NCBI GenBank assembly: GCA_031274465.1
Contig: JAISQC010000071.1
Span: 1-27,783, forward strand
Reading direction: 5' to 3'
DNA: 27,783 bases
From: Synergistaceae bacterium
Lineage (GTDB): Bacteria > Synergistota > Synergistia > Synergistales > Synergistaceae
Shown: positions 7,908 to 16,542 of the stretch, piece by piece
Numbering within the stretch: position 1 is the first letter of the stretch
How the letters are laid out: each line of letters opens with the position of its first letter
The notes under the pieces: generated by a model
What the model was told of the DNA's origin: nothing
The model's database searches: none
The model's input: only the letters and a program-made list of their open reading frames with translations
Program-made: the position numbers and the translations under genes

Positions 7908-9290
7908 CTATTCGTCATCGCAAACGGTTACTTTTCCCACATCCACGCCCTCACATAGAAGTATACTACCAATCGAAATTTTAGGGTTCACCTGTAGCTC
8001 ATTTCCCTTTAGGCAGTTTCCTGTATCCTGCGCCGCCGCATAGACTTTCACATAATGCCTGCTCCACCCCGACGCCGTGCCGCTGTCGGCGTTTTCCACG
8101 AGGATCGAGTCGGTTTTCCCAATCCATTTGGACGCATAGGCGGCGGCCAGCTCGCCGGACAGCCGAAGCGCCCGCTCGACCCTCTCCTTCACGACGCGCC
8201 TCGGGACCTCTGCGCCCATGGACGCGGCCTCCGTCCCGCGCCTTGGCGAGAACGGAAACACGTGGACTTTGCCAACCGACAGATCTTCGAGCAGGCGCAT
8301 GCTGTTCGAGAACGCCTCTTCGCCCTCACCCGGAAAGCCCACGATCAGATCGGTGGAGATGTGCGTCTCGTCCCCGAGGCAATCGCGCGCCATGCCGACG
8401 ATCCGCGCAAAATCCGACGAGCTGTAGCCCCGCCTCATAGAGGCCAACACTCCGTCGTCCCCGCTTTGGACTGGCAGGTGCAGATGCCGACAGAAAGCTT
8501 CGGATTCAGCGGCAGCCCTCAACAGCTCCTCAGTCAGGGAGAACGGTTCAAGCGAGCCAAGCCGAAGCCGTCTGACCCCCTCTATCCGAGAGGCCCGCCG
8601 AATGAGCCCGGCAAGCGTCGTGCCGCAGTATTCATAGCTTCCAAGCTGTATCCCGGTCAGGATTATCTCGCGCGTCCCATGCGACGCCACGGAGGAAATT
8701 TCCTCCGCCACATCGTCCGGGCTGCGCGACACATGCGCCCCCCGCAGCGACGGGACCGCGCAATAGCTGCACCCCCTGTCGCAGCCGTCTTGGACTTTTA
8801 TGAAGGCCCTAGTGAGCATTCTCGGGCGGTCGAGCGACATGCGATCCCACTCGGGGCTTTTCGCGACGTCTATTTTTTTGCAGGCGAATTTTCCGGGCGA
8901 CTCGTGCCAGCGTTCTATCATCTCCGGGATGAGGCCCTTCACCCGGTTCCCTATCAATATATCGACGCCAAGCGATATTGCCTCCTCCTCCGTGGCGGCC
9001 TGGGCCCAGCATCCGCACGCGACCAAGAGCGACTGCGGGTTTTCCCTGCGCGCCCTCCTGAGCGCCTTTCGCGTCGTGGCGTCCGCCGCAGACGTGATCG
9101 AGCATGTCACGGCGACGATTATGTCGGGGTTTGCGCTTCGTGCGCACAGGGGCGCGAAAACCGCGCCGGAGGACTCCAGCATCGAAGCTATGGCTTCGGC
9201 TTCGTAGTGATTCACGCGGCAGCCGAGGACCGTTATGGAAAAAGTTTTGCCTGCTAGGCTACGACATTCGGACATTTCGATATCATACAC
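7908..9290 (-). CDS. mtaB: tRNA t6A37 methylthiotransferase MtaB
   Basis: Radical-SAM enzyme adding a methylthio group to t6A37 of tRNAs reading ANN codons, giving ms2t6A. The 460-residue length is normal. The N-terminal UPF0004 domain carries the three cluster cysteines C24 (LGCRVN), C63 (VTCSIT) and C94 (CGCWAQ). The radical-SAM CX3CX2C is at C170, C174 and C177 (DGCDRGCSYCAVP). A C-terminal TRAM-like domain follows. MtaB is favoured over MiaB or RimO because of LGCRVNHYE and the location after rsmE, as in Bacillus yqeV. The start is uncertain: GTG at 9290 and ATG at 9275 both lack a good Shine-Dalgarno sequence. Confidence 0.93.
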   Translation of the reverse strand: MYDIEMSECRSLAGKTFSITVLGCRVNHYEAEAIASMLESSGAVFAPLCARSANPDIIVAVTCSITSAADATTRKALRRARRENPQSLLVACGCWAQAATEEEAISLGVDILIGNRVKGLIPEMIERWHESPGKFACKKIDVAKSPEWDRMSLDRPRMLTRAFIKVQDGCDRGCSYCAVPSLRGAHVSRSPDDVAEEISSVASHGTREIILTGIQLGSYEYCGTTLAGLIRRASRIEGVRRLRLGSLEPFSLTEELLRAAAESEAFCRHLHLPVQSGDDGVLASMRRGYSSSDFARIVGMARDCLGDETHISTDLIVGFPGEGEEAFSNSMRLLEDLSVGKVHVFPFSPRRGTEAASMGAEVPRRVVKERVERALRLSGELAAAYASKWIGKTDSILVENADSGTASGWSRHYVKVYAAAQDTGNCLKGNELQVNPKISIGSILLCEGVDVGKVTVCDDE

Positions 9291-9355
9291 GAGGGGGCAA
9301 AATATGTCACCGAGGGCGGGAGGCGACGTTCGCGCGCACAGCGGAGGGGCGTCCT

Positions 9356-10090
9356 TCAGCCGGCCAAAGCCCTCAGGCGGAACCAGGCGATTCCGGCTAT
9401 GGCGGCGGTGGAGGATCGCATTGTCCGACGACCGAGAGAGACGGGGGCGAATTTTTTTTCGGCTAGGACGGCGCGTTCCGCCTCGCTCCAGTCGCCCTCA
9501 GGGCCCACTGCGTAGGCAATTTCGCCAGGCAGTTCCGAGATCTCCGAGATAGGAGGCGAGGACTGCGATATGACTGCGGCGCAGCGGAAATTCGGCAGGG
9601 AGTCCCAGCCGACGTCGGCGAACTTCGCCGGCGGGCCTATAACGGGCGGGGACGCGGCGCCGGAGACGGAAGTCCCCTCGTCCAATATCTTCTGCCAGCG
9701 AGCCGCCTTCTTGCCGCAGTCGGAGTCTCCGATGCGGGGAACCGACCGCTCGCAGGACAGGGGGATTATCGCCTTCACGCCGAGTTCAGATGAGGCGCGC
9801 AGCACGCAGTCGAACTGGCCGGGCTTGAGAAGCCCGATCAAAAGCGTTATCTCCGGCCTATCAGGGCGTTCCTTTTCGGAGCTTATGGCGTGGAGCGCGC
9901 ATCTCCCACCGCTCGCCTCGAGCCTCATGAGAAACCTCTCGCCTTCCGTTCCAGGCGACAGCCCCTCCACCGTCGCGCCATCGCACAGGCGGAGGCTTTT
10001 CAGCAAGTGGCGCGCCTGAGCCCCGTCAAGGCGCCAGGTTCTGTCGTCCTCGCGGACGCAGCGCTCAAGCCGGACTTTGGGCAGCGACAC
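9356..10090 (-). CDS. rsmE: 16S rRNA m3U1498 methyltransferase RsmE
   Basis: SPOUT-class enzyme that methylates N3 of U1498 in 16S rRNA. The 244-residue protein has an N-terminal PUA-like domain (about 1-70; LDGAQARHLLKSLRL) and a C-terminal knotted domain. The knotted domain includes ITLLIGLLKPGQFDCVLRASSELGV, the SAM-binding AYAVGPEGDWSEAE and the last knot motif LGRRTMRSSTAAI. The GTG at 10090 is chosen because GAGGAG lies 7 bases upstream, inside prmA; it then overlaps prmA by 26 bases. The final knot motif usually reads LGxRILRxETA, so the R-S-S-T here is unusual. The prmA-rsmE-mtaB order supports the assignment. Confidence 0.93.
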   Translation of the reverse strand: MSLPKVRLERCVREDDRTWRLDGAQARHLLKSLRLCDGATVEGLSPGTEGERFLMRLEASGGRCALHAISSEKERPDRPEITLLIGLLKPGQFDCVLRASSELGVKAIIPLSCERSVPRIGDSDCGKKAARWQKILDEGTSVSGAASPPVIGPPAKFADVGWDSLPNFRCAAVISQSSPPISEISELPGEIAYAVGPEGDWSEAERAVLAEKKFAPVSLGRRTMRSSTAAIAGIAWFRLRALAG

Positions 10091-10955
10091 CCCACCACTC
10101 CTCTTTGGCCATCTCACCCACTACCGAAAGCCCCATATCCGCCAGCTCCGACATGAACATGCCGCGCTCTTTGAGCGTCATGCCTGAAAAGATCGCGATC
10201 CCCCCAGGGGCAAGCCTGTCGCGGACCTGCGGCAGCATTTCGAGAAGCGGGTCGAGGAGTATGTTCGCGAAGATCAGGCCAAACCGGCCGTCCACGCCGT
10301 ACATCAGGTCGCCCGTTTCGAGGGTTACCATCGCCGGGTCGATGCCGTTCAGCTCCAAATTGCCCTTCACCTCTTCTATGACGGCTGGGTCTATGTCGCG
10401 CGACCGGACGCGATCCGCGCCGAGTTTTATGGCGGCTATGGTCAGTATGCCGGATCCGGCGCCAACGTCCATTACCTCCCCGCCATTGAAACCGTGCTTC
10501 TCCAGGACGAACTCCAAAAGCTCCAAAGCCGCCTGAGTGCTCTCGTGATAGCCTGTTCCGAAAGCGCTCCCAGGGTTTATGTAAATGGGAATCCTCCCAT
10601 CGGGTTCCTTTCCCTTGTGCCAAGGTGCCAGGACGACGAGCCCTCGCCCCACGCCGAGTGGGGGGAACGCTTCCTCGCTCTGGCGAGACCACTGCTGGTT
10701 CTCTATTTTTCCCAGATCCTCGACCTTCACCACAGGCCATGGCTCCAGAGCGTCCAGAAGCTTGTTCCTCCAGTACGACAGTTCCTCGTCGGAGCGGTAA
10801 TATAAGCGCATCCTCGCCCCGTCCGGCAATTCCTGCAGCTCCGTACCTATGCTGCCGGACAGCTCGGCGGCGGAGTAGAGTATTTCCTCGTTTTCCGCCG
10901 GCGCCGCCGCCTCGTTCCTCAAAAGCACTGTGACGTACCACCAGTAGTTCCCCAT
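10065..10955 (-). CDS. prmA: Ribosomal protein L11 methyltransferase PrmA
   Basis: SAM-dependent enzyme that methylates ribosomal protein L11. The 296-residue length is typical. The N-terminal substrate-recognition domain begins MGNYWWYVTVLL. The class I methyltransferase domain has INPGSAFGTGYHEST, motif I VMDVGAGSGILTIAA, a DIDP acidic loop and FANILLDPLLEMLP. The ATG at 10955 is chosen because GGAGG stands 8 bases upstream; an earlier in-frame start at 11000 would lie inside the hairpin after dnaJ. It overlaps rsmE and follows dnaJ by about 100 bases, the same order as Bacillus yqeT. Confidence 0.95.
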   Translation of the reverse strand: MGNYWWYVTVLLRNEAAAPAENEEILYSAAELSGSIGTELQELPDGARMRLYYRSDEELSYWRNKLLDALEPWPVVKVEDLGKIENQQWSRQSEEAFPPLGVGRGLVVLAPWHKGKEPDGRIPIYINPGSAFGTGYHESTQAALELLEFVLEKHGFNGGEVMDVGAGSGILTIAAIKLGADRVRSRDIDPAVIEEVKGNLELNGIDPAMVTLETGDLMYGVDGRFGLIFANILLDPLLEMLPQVRDRLAPGGIAIFSGMTLKERGMFMSELADMGLSVVGEMAKEEWWGVAAQSPA

Positions 10956-10980
10956 CAGGCACACCTCCAATCTATAAAAT

Positions 10981-11014
10981 AATGGAGAGAAGATCCTCAA
11001 ATCCTCCCTCCATT
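10981..11014 (-). terminator. Strong hairpin between dnaJ and prmA (attenuator or processing site)
   Basis: On the minus strand a 14-bp stem (11014-11001 with 10994-10981, including two G-U pairs) closes a six-base loop TTGAGG. The short T-rich run ATTTTAT follows. The U tract is imperfect, so partial termination or a stabilising 3' end for the chaperone mRNA is more likely than a full stop. The prmA Shine-Dalgarno sequence begins about 15 bases downstream. Confidence 0.6.
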
Positions 11015-11053
11015 GTACAACAAATTATGTGCCTGCGTTCCGACTGCGCGCTT

Positions 11054-12196
11054 TTAGCCGGAGAATTTGTCCTTTATCCTGTCGAATATCCCCTTGCTGT
11101 CCGCGACGTCCACCTTCATTTCGGAGGCAAGCTCCGTCATGAGCTGCTTCCCCCGCGCCGAAAGGTTTTTGGGGATGTTCACCCTGACGTGGATGTGCAT
11201 GTCCCCGTTACCCCCTCCCCGCAGGCGCGGCATGCCGCGGTTTTTAACCCTGATCACCGAACCGGGCTGAGTGCCCGCCGGCACGTCGAGTTTTTCAGCG
11301 CCCTCGAACGTCGGTATCGACACAGAGGCCCCCAGCACGGCCTGCGGCATCTCTATGTCAACGCGCACGTGCAGGTCGGCGCCGTCGCGCTGGAACCGTG
11401 AATCCGGCGCCACCTCGAGAAGTATGAAGAGATCGCCGGGAGGCCCTCCGTTCCTGCCGGCCTCCCCATCGCCAGCCCTGCGAAGCCTGGTGCCGGTATC
11501 GACTCCGGGCGGTATCGTCACCTCGATCTTGCGGCTTTTCCTGACCCGCTTGGAACCCCTGCACTCGACGCAGGGCTTCTCGATTATCTTGCCCTTGCCT
11601 CCGCAAGCCGTGCAGGGGACCACCTGCACCATCCTCCCGAACGGCGTGTTGGCGGCGCGCTCCACCTGCCCCCTGCCGCCGCAGGCCGAACAGGTTTTGA
11701 CGTCTGAGCCGGGTTCCGCCCCGCTTCCGTCGCAGTGCGGGCAGTTCTCCTCCCTCGGGACCTCGACCTCCCTCGTTGCCCCTCTGTACGCCGTCTCAAG
11801 CGTTATCCGCATCGACATCTCGAGGTCCGAGCCCCGGCGCGGCGCGGTGGGGTTGGAGCTTCGCGAGGCGCCTCCGAAAAAGCCCTCGAAAAGGTCTCCG
11901 AACAGATCGCCGCTGAAACCGCCCCCGAAGAACGGCTCGCCGCCGAAACCGCCTGCGCCGGGCGCATCGCCGACGTATCCGAACTGATCGTACTGAGCCC
12001 GCTTCTGCGGGTCGCTCAGAACGTCGTTTGCCTCGTTTATCTCCTTGAACATGCGTTCGGCGTCATCGTTGCCCTGATTCGCGTCCGGATGATACTTCCG
12101 GGCCAACTTTCGGTACGCGCGCTTTATTTCATCCGCAGTGGCGCCCCTAGGCACGCCCAATACTTCATAATAGTCTTTTTTGCCTGGTGCAGCCAC
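11054..12196 (-). CDS. dnaJ: Chaperone protein DnaJ
   Basis: Full-length class A J-protein, 380 residues, co-chaperone of DnaK. Order of domains: J domain (about 8-72) with HPD at 36-38; a Gly/Phe-rich segment with FFGGGFSGDLFGDLF; four zinc-binding CxxCxGxG-type repeats (CPHCDGSG, CSACGGRG, CTACGGKG, CVECRGSK, the last slightly diverged); then the C-terminal substrate-binding beta domains. The start is GTG at 12196 with AGAGGTGAG upstream. It follows dnaK by about 20 bases. The C-terminus KGIFDRIKDKF is typical of the family. Confidence 0.97.
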   Translation of the reverse strand: MAAPGKKDYYEVLGVPRGATADEIKRAYRKLARKYHPDANQGNDDAERMFKEINEANDVLSDPQKRAQYDQFGYVGDAPGAGGFGGEPFFGGGFSGDLFGDLFEGFFGGASRSSNPTAPRRGSDLEMSMRITLETAYRGATREVEVPREENCPHCDGSGAEPGSDVKTCSACGGRGQVERAANTPFGRMVQVVPCTACGGKGKIIEKPCVECRGSKRVRKSRKIEVTIPPGVDTGTRLRRAGDGEAGRNGGPPGDLFILLEVAPDSRFQRDGADLHVRVDIEMPQAVLGASVSIPTFEGAEKLDVPAGTQPGSVIRVKNRGMPRLRGGGNGDMHIHVRVNIPKNLSARGKQLMTELASEMKVDVADSKGIFDRIKDKFSG

Positions 12197-12217
12197 CGCC
12201 GCTCACCTCTTAACCGT

Positions 12218-14062
12218 TTATTCGTTTCCGCCCGGCTCGCTGAAATCAACATCTATCGTTTCGCCGCCGGTGCCGCCCTGCGCATTTTCGCTCCCCGCCG
12301 ACGCGTCCGGCGCCTCCTGCGATTTAGCCGCGTAAAGCTTCTCGGCTATGGGGTGCATTGCGGTGGCCAGAGCGTCGCGCGCGGAGTTGATGCTGGCTAC
12401 GTCCTCCGAGGCTATCGCGTCGCGAAGCGCGTTTATCTTCCCCTCAACGGCGGCTTTTTCGGTCTCGGAGATCTTGTCGCCGAGGTCCTTCAGGCTTTTT
12501 TCCGCGTTATAGACAAAAGAATCCGCCTCGTTGCGGGCCTCTATGAGTTCCTTTTTGCGCTTGTCCTCGTCCTCGTGGCTCTCGGCGTCACGCCGCATCT
12601 TCTCGATATCGGCTTCTGTCAGCCGGGAAGACTGGATCGTGATGTGCTGGACCTTGCCGGTTCCCTTGTCCTTGGCGGTGACGTTGACTATTCCGTTTGC
12701 GTCGATGTCGAACGTCACCTCTATCTGCGGGATGCCCCTCGGCGCCGAGGGGATGCCGTCGAGGGTGAACTTCCCGAGCGTCACGTTGTCGGCGGCCATC
12801 GCCCGCTCGCCTTGCAGGACGTGGACTTCGACCTGCGGCTGATTGTCCGAAGCAGTCGTAAAAATCTGGCTCCGGGATGCCGGGATGGCCGTGTTGCGGT
12901 CGATTATCCTGGTGAAGACCCCGCCCATCGTCTCCAATCCGAGCGACAGCGGCGTGACGTCCACAAGGACTATGTCCTTGTGCTCGCCGGACAGGACAGC
13001 GCCCTGAATCGCGGCGCCTATCGCCACGCATTCGTCGGGGTTGATGCCCTTGGTCGGCTCGTGCCCGAGAAGCTCTTTCACCTTTTTCTGGACCATCGGC
13101 ATGCGAGTGGACCCGCCGACGAGAAGTATTTTGTTCACGTCCGACGCGGAAAGACCCGCGTCTTTCAGCGCCGACTGAGTCGGCCCGACGACCCTCTCCA
13201 GAAGATCTCTCGTCAGGTCCTCGAATTTAGCCCTCGTCAGCGTCAGCTCGAGATGTTTGGGGCCGTTCTGATCCGCCGTTATGAATGGCAGAGAGATGGT
13301 GGTCTCGACCATCGACGACAGTTCGACCTTGGCCTTTTCCGCAGCCTCGCGCAGGCGCTGGACCGCCATCTTGTCGTTTTTGAGGTCCACGCCGTCGGTG
13401 CGCTTGAACTCGGCCGTCATCCAGTCCACTATCCTGCTGTCCCAGTCATCGCCCCCGAGCATGTTGTCGCCGGACGTCGCCAGGACCTCGAAGACGCCGT
13501 CCCCCACGTCCAGGATCGACACGTCGAAAGTGCCTCCGCCGAGGTCGAAGACGAGTATCCTGTGCTCGCCCTCCTTGTCGGCGCCGTAAGCGAGGCAGGC
13601 GGCGGTCGGCTCGTTGATGACGCGGAGTACCTCGAGGCCGGCTATCGTCCCGGCGTCCTTCGTGGCCTGGCGCTGCGCGTCGGTGAAGTACGCCGGGCAG
13701 GTTATGACCGCGTGGGTCACTGTCGTGCCGAGGTACTCCTCCGCGTCGCGCTTCAGCTTCTGCAGGATCATCGCTGATATCTCCTGCGGGCTGTGGGCTT
13801 TGTCGTCTATCCTCACCTTGTGGTCGGAACCCATCTTCCTCTTTATGGATATCACCGTACGGTCGGTGTTGACGATGGCCTGGCGCTTCGCCAGCTGCCC
13901 GACCAAACGCTCGCCTTCCTTGGTAAATGCCACTACGGACGGAGTCGTCCTGTTGCCCTCCGCGTTCGGGATGACGGTTATGTTGTCCCCTTCCTTGACA
14001 GCCACGCAACTGTTCGTGGTGCCAAGGTCGATTCCTATTACCTTTCCTGTCGTCTTAGCCAT
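12218..14062 (-). CDS. dnaK: Chaperone protein DnaK (Hsp70)
   Basis: Main Hsp70, 614 residues. It has signature 1 GIDLGTTNS (10-18), signature 2 IIDRN and FDLGGGTFDVSILD in the ATPase domain, VGGSTRMPMVQKKVKE (adenosine), the linker DVTPLSLGLE, the substrate domain with QIFTTASDNQPQVEVHVLQGER, and a full helical lid. It ends in an Ala/Gly-rich tail with IDVDFSEP. The ATG has GGAAGGAAG upstream. The order grpE-dnaK-dnaJ and CIRCE control mark it as the heat-shock DnaK, in contrast to the shorter Hsp70 at 6297-7877. Confidence 0.98.
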   Translation of the reverse strand: MAKTTGKVIGIDLGTTNSCVAVKEGDNITVIPNAEGNRTTPSVVAFTKEGERLVGQLAKRQAIVNTDRTVISIKRKMGSDHKVRIDDKAHSPQEISAMILQKLKRDAEEYLGTTVTHAVITCPAYFTDAQRQATKDAGTIAGLEVLRVINEPTAACLAYGADKEGEHRILVFDLGGGTFDVSILDVGDGVFEVLATSGDNMLGGDDWDSRIVDWMTAEFKRTDGVDLKNDKMAVQRLREAAEKAKVELSSMVETTISLPFITADQNGPKHLELTLTRAKFEDLTRDLLERVVGPTQSALKDAGLSASDVNKILLVGGSTRMPMVQKKVKELLGHEPTKGINPDECVAIGAAIQGAVLSGEHKDIVLVDVTPLSLGLETMGGVFTRIIDRNTAIPASRSQIFTTASDNQPQVEVHVLQGERAMAADNVTLGKFTLDGIPSAPRGIPQIEVTFDIDANGIVNVTAKDKGTGKVQHITIQSSRLTEADIEKMRRDAESHEDEDKRKKELIEARNEADSFVYNAEKSLKDLGDKISETEKAAVEGKINALRDAIASEDVASINSARDALATAMHPIAEKLYAAKSQEAPDASAGSENAQGGTGGETIDVDFSEPGGNE

Positions 14063-14113
14063 TTCGGCTCACTTCCTTCCTTATTTTTCAGGACCTGCGA
14101 AAATTTAAAAAAA

Positions 14114-14698
14114 TCATTGCACGCCGTCTTCCTCTGTTTTTTTTCTCCCGACCTTCACCCGGGCCGCCCTCAAAACCCTGTCGCCGAGCATGTAGCCTTG
14201 GGACAATTGCTCGACGATGGCCCCGTCTTCATCGTCGAGCTCGACATCGACGGTCATGACAGCCTCGTGAAGCGCCGGATCGAAAGCACCCTCAGCCGTT
14301 ATCGCCCTCAGGCCGAGATTTTGCAGCGCGGCAAAAAATTGCTTCTGAACCATCGATACACCCTTGTACATTGGTGATTCTTTGTCCGGTTCCGCATCCA
14401 AAGCGCGAACCAGGTTGTCCAGCACCGGCAGCAGATCGGTGACAGCGCCCTCTGCGGCAAGAACCCTGTCACGCGCCCTCTCGCGCTCTACCCTCGTCCT
14501 GTAGTTGTAGAAGTCGGCCTTTGCCCTGGCTGCCTCGTCCTTGTACTGCTCCGCCTCGCTCCTTGCCTCTTCGAGCAGGGTTTCGAGGCTGGGGGCGGTT
14601 TCGCATCCATCCGAGGCTTCGCCGGCCGAAACGGCCCGTTCTTCCCCTTCCGGCGCGGCGGCGTCTTGGGGCTCGGTTTTTACGTCATCAGCGCGCAT
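14114..14698 (-). CDS. grpE: Nucleotide exchange factor GrpE
   Basis: Exchange factor that releases ADP from DnaK. The 194-residue protein has an acidic, Ala-rich disordered N-terminus (1-40) and a long coiled coil (about 40-90; ARSEAEQYKDEAARAKADFYNY). The GrpE core contains LLPVLDNLVRAL and the C-terminal beta domain signature FDPALHEAV followed by QGYMLGDRVLRAARVKV. The ATG has AAGGAGAGAG upstream. It lies 33 bases after hrcA and 51 before dnaK. Confidence 0.97.
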   Translation of the reverse strand: MRADDVKTEPQDAAAPEGEERAVSAGEASDGCETAPSLETLLEEARSEAEQYKDEAARAKADFYNYRTRVERERARDRVLAAEGAVTDLLPVLDNLVRALDAEPDKESPMYKGVSMVQKQFFAALQNLGLRAITAEGAFDPALHEAVMTVDVELDDEDGAIVEQLSQGYMLGDRVLRAARVKVGRKKTEEDGVQ

Positions 14699-14731
14699 AA
14701 GTCTCTCTCCTTAAAAGTCGTGTATAAGTTT

Positions 14732-15739
14732 TCATCGAATGCCATCTATGTCGCACAGCACCCTGTCGAGCACGGATATGACCTTTTCGTAGTTCATGCG
14801 TTTTGGGCCTATAACCCCGAGCGTGGTGCGAGTCCCGTCCGAAATGGAGCTCGACAGCACGACCGAGCAGTCCTCCAGCTCCGGCACCTTGTTCTCCTCG
14901 CCTATTATCACTCCGATGCCGTCCTTCTGGCCGTATCCCGACAGGAGCCTCGCAAGCTCGCCCTCCTGCTCGAGTATGGAAAAAAGCGCCCTGAAGCGCC
15001 CGATGTCTTGAAAGTCCGGGACGTCGAAGAGCCGCGCCAGAGACCCCGTAAGCAGCGTCGTCTGCTCTCCGGCAAGCATGTTGTCGAGATCGTCGAGGGC
15101 CTGCCTGCATGAGTCGGCATATTCCCCCAGCCCCTGCAAAATGTAGCTTTGAAGTATCTCACGAACATCGCTCCACTGATAGCCGGCGAAGGTGTTTATC
15201 TTCCTCGAGAGATCCTCGAGCGAGTCCTGCGACAGGTCGCACGGCATGCTGACCATCCTGTGGTGGACCACCCCACCGTCGAGTATGACTAGGAGCAGGA
15301 AGTGAGACGTATCCACGCGGATGAAATCTATCTTGTTGAGGCGCGCCTGCTTCAACTGGGTGACCGCAGCCATCCCGACGTAGTTCGACAACTGGGACAA
15401 CAGCTCGGACGCCCTCGCCAAAGCCCCACGAAGGCCGTCCCTGTGCTCCTTGAGTCGGCTCATCCAGCCGCCGCGCGCGTCCCCGCCCTGCGGCCTGCGC
15501 TGGAGCACCGTGTCCACGAAAAGCCTGTACGCCATCGTCGTGGGGATGCGGCCCGCCGAAGTGTGAGGCTGCTTGAGGTAGCCCATTTCCTCGAGGTCCG
15601 CCATCTCGTTCCTGATGGTGGCCGCGCTGCGCCCCTTGAGATACCTCTTGGAAAGCGTCCGCGACCCAACCTGCTCGCCGCTTTCGATGAACTCGTGAAC
15701 GACGGAGAGCAGAACTTCCAATTGCCTCTCGGTCAGCAT
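14732..15739 (-). CDS. hrcA: Heat-inducible transcription repressor HrcA
   Basis: Repressor of class I heat-shock genes that binds CIRCE and is kept active by GroE in known systems. The 335-residue protein has an N-terminal winged helix (LTERQLEVLLSVVHEFIESG through GRSAATIRNEMADLEEMGYL and HTSAGRIPT), a GAF-like middle and the C-terminal GVIGPKRMNYEKVISVLD typical of HrcA. The ATG at 15739 has AAGGAGG seven bases upstream. A CIRCE operator about 40 bases upstream shows autoregulation of the whole operon. Confidence 0.97.
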   Translation of the reverse strand: MLTERQLEVLLSVVHEFIESGEQVGSRTLSKRYLKGRSAATIRNEMADLEEMGYLKQPHTSAGRIPTTMAYRLFVDTVLQRRPQGGDARGGWMSRLKEHRDGLRGALARASELLSQLSNYVGMAAVTQLKQARLNKIDFIRVDTSHFLLLVILDGGVVHHRMVSMPCDLSQDSLEDLSRKINTFAGYQWSDVREILQSYILQGLGEYADSCRQALDDLDNMLAGEQTTLLTGSLARLFDVPDFQDIGRFRALFSILEQEGELARLLSGYGQKDGIGVIIGEENKVPELEDCSVVLSSSISDGTRTTLGVIGPKRMNYEKVISVLDRVLCDIDGIR

Positions 15740-15778
15740 GTGAACGCCTCCTTATTCGAAGAGCTTCGAACCCGCCTA

Positions 15779-15805
15779 TTAGCACTCGTATTCATTGAGT
15801 GCTAA
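15779..15805 (-). promoter_or_regulatory. CIRCE operator (HrcA binding site)
   Basis: Perfect consensus inverted repeat: TTAGCACTC (15779-15787), nine bases, GAGTGCTAA (15797-15805). It lies in the 5' leader between the promoter and hrcA, the standard location for HrcA repression. Confidence 0.97.
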
Positions 15806-15824
15806 ACACCCCTCAATTTCGATA

Positions 15825-15853
15825 AGAATATCAGTCAACCCGCCAAATGTCAA
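15825..15853 (-). promoter_or_regulatory. Main promoter of the hrcA operon
   Basis: The minus strand shows TTGACA (15853-15848), a 17-base spacer and TATTCT (15830-15825), a near-consensus sigma-70/sigma-A promoter. The predicted start near 15817 places CIRCE at about +12 to +38. Confidence 0.85.
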
Positions 15854-15933
15854 GACAGGTCAAACGGTTTTTGAAAATATTTCTATCGGCGTCCTTTCAT
15901 TGACAAATAATGCGACGAGTCATTCGAGGACCG

Positions 15934-16542
15934 TCAGCCAATCCTGCTCGCGGAAAAAAGCACGGCGTTCATCGGCTCGTCTGGCCGGATCACCCTCAAT
16001 GCAAAGCGCTCCGGCGTGGTTTCGCCGCTACCGGCAAGCAGGAACTCCCCTTCTTTCAGGCAAACCCTGAACACCGCGCCGCGCACGTCGCCGCCTATCT
16101 CCGCTTCGAGCGGGCCCTGAGCCGCGAAACACCCGGCAAATCCCCGGGAAAACGATACGGACCCCTCTTCGCGGATATAGGCCATTTTCCCTTCCCATTG
16201 GATTGAATGGATCAGGTTGAAATCGACGCACTTGCCATGCGATACCGTATGCGCCCCGCCGTCGAACGTGTGGATGTCTCCGGGGCGCAGCGCCCTTTCG
16301 TCATTTCCGTCGTGAACGAGGCGCAGCTCGCCCGACAGGGGGGTGATATGCCTCGTGAAACCAGCGAAATTGGAAAACACGGACATGTCGGCATCCACTG
16401 TGGCGGAAGACACCCTCACCTCGAAGTTTCGCGCCGCGCACGAGGACATTTCGGGATATATGAAAAATTCCCTCGTCACCCCGCCGGGCCAAGCGCTCGC
16501 TTCGAAATCATTTTTCCCCTTGACCGCGCATCTTATCGTCAT
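15934..16542 (-). CDS. HutD/Ves-like cupin family protein
   Basis: A 202-residue protein that fits the HutD/Ves family of small bicupin-like proteins. These are associated with histidine utilisation or environmental stress in other bacteria; their biochemical role is poorly defined. Visible family features are WPGGVTREFFIYP at 18-30, FEVRVSSATVDAD and VFSNFAGFTRHITPLSGELRLVHDG. These are followed by a cupin-like GDIHTFDGGAHT and DFNLI. There are no histidine-degradation genes nearby, so the hut link is unsupported here. The ATG at 16542 overlaps the end of the upstream glycosidase gene by 35 bases. Last gene of the four-gene minus operon. Confidence 0.75.
   Translation of the reverse strand: MTIRCAVKGKNDFEASAWPGGVTREFFIYPEMSSCAARNFEVRVSSATVDADMSVFSNFAGFTRHITPLSGELRLVHDGNDERALRPGDIHTFDGGAHTVSHGKCVDFNLIHSIQWEGKMAYIREEGSVSFSRGFAGCFAAQGPLEAEIGGDVRGAVFRVCLKEGEFLLAGSGETTPERFALRVIRPDEPMNAVLFSASRIG

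Noticed and set aside
8055..9257. 400-codon plus-strand frame opposite mtaB
   Set aside because: mtaB has all six cluster cysteines in the right order; the opposite frame has Pro/Arg-rich noise.
11735..13777. 680-codon plus-strand open frame opposite dnaK and dnaJ
   Set aside because: It is antisense to two unmistakable chaperone genes; its composition is Arg/Val-rich with no domain.
15854..15933. Imperfect hairpin (GTCCT...AGGAC with inner TGAC/GTCA) after the HutD-like gene
   Set aside because: Long loop and no T tract; too weak to call a terminator, so read-through into hrcA stays possible.
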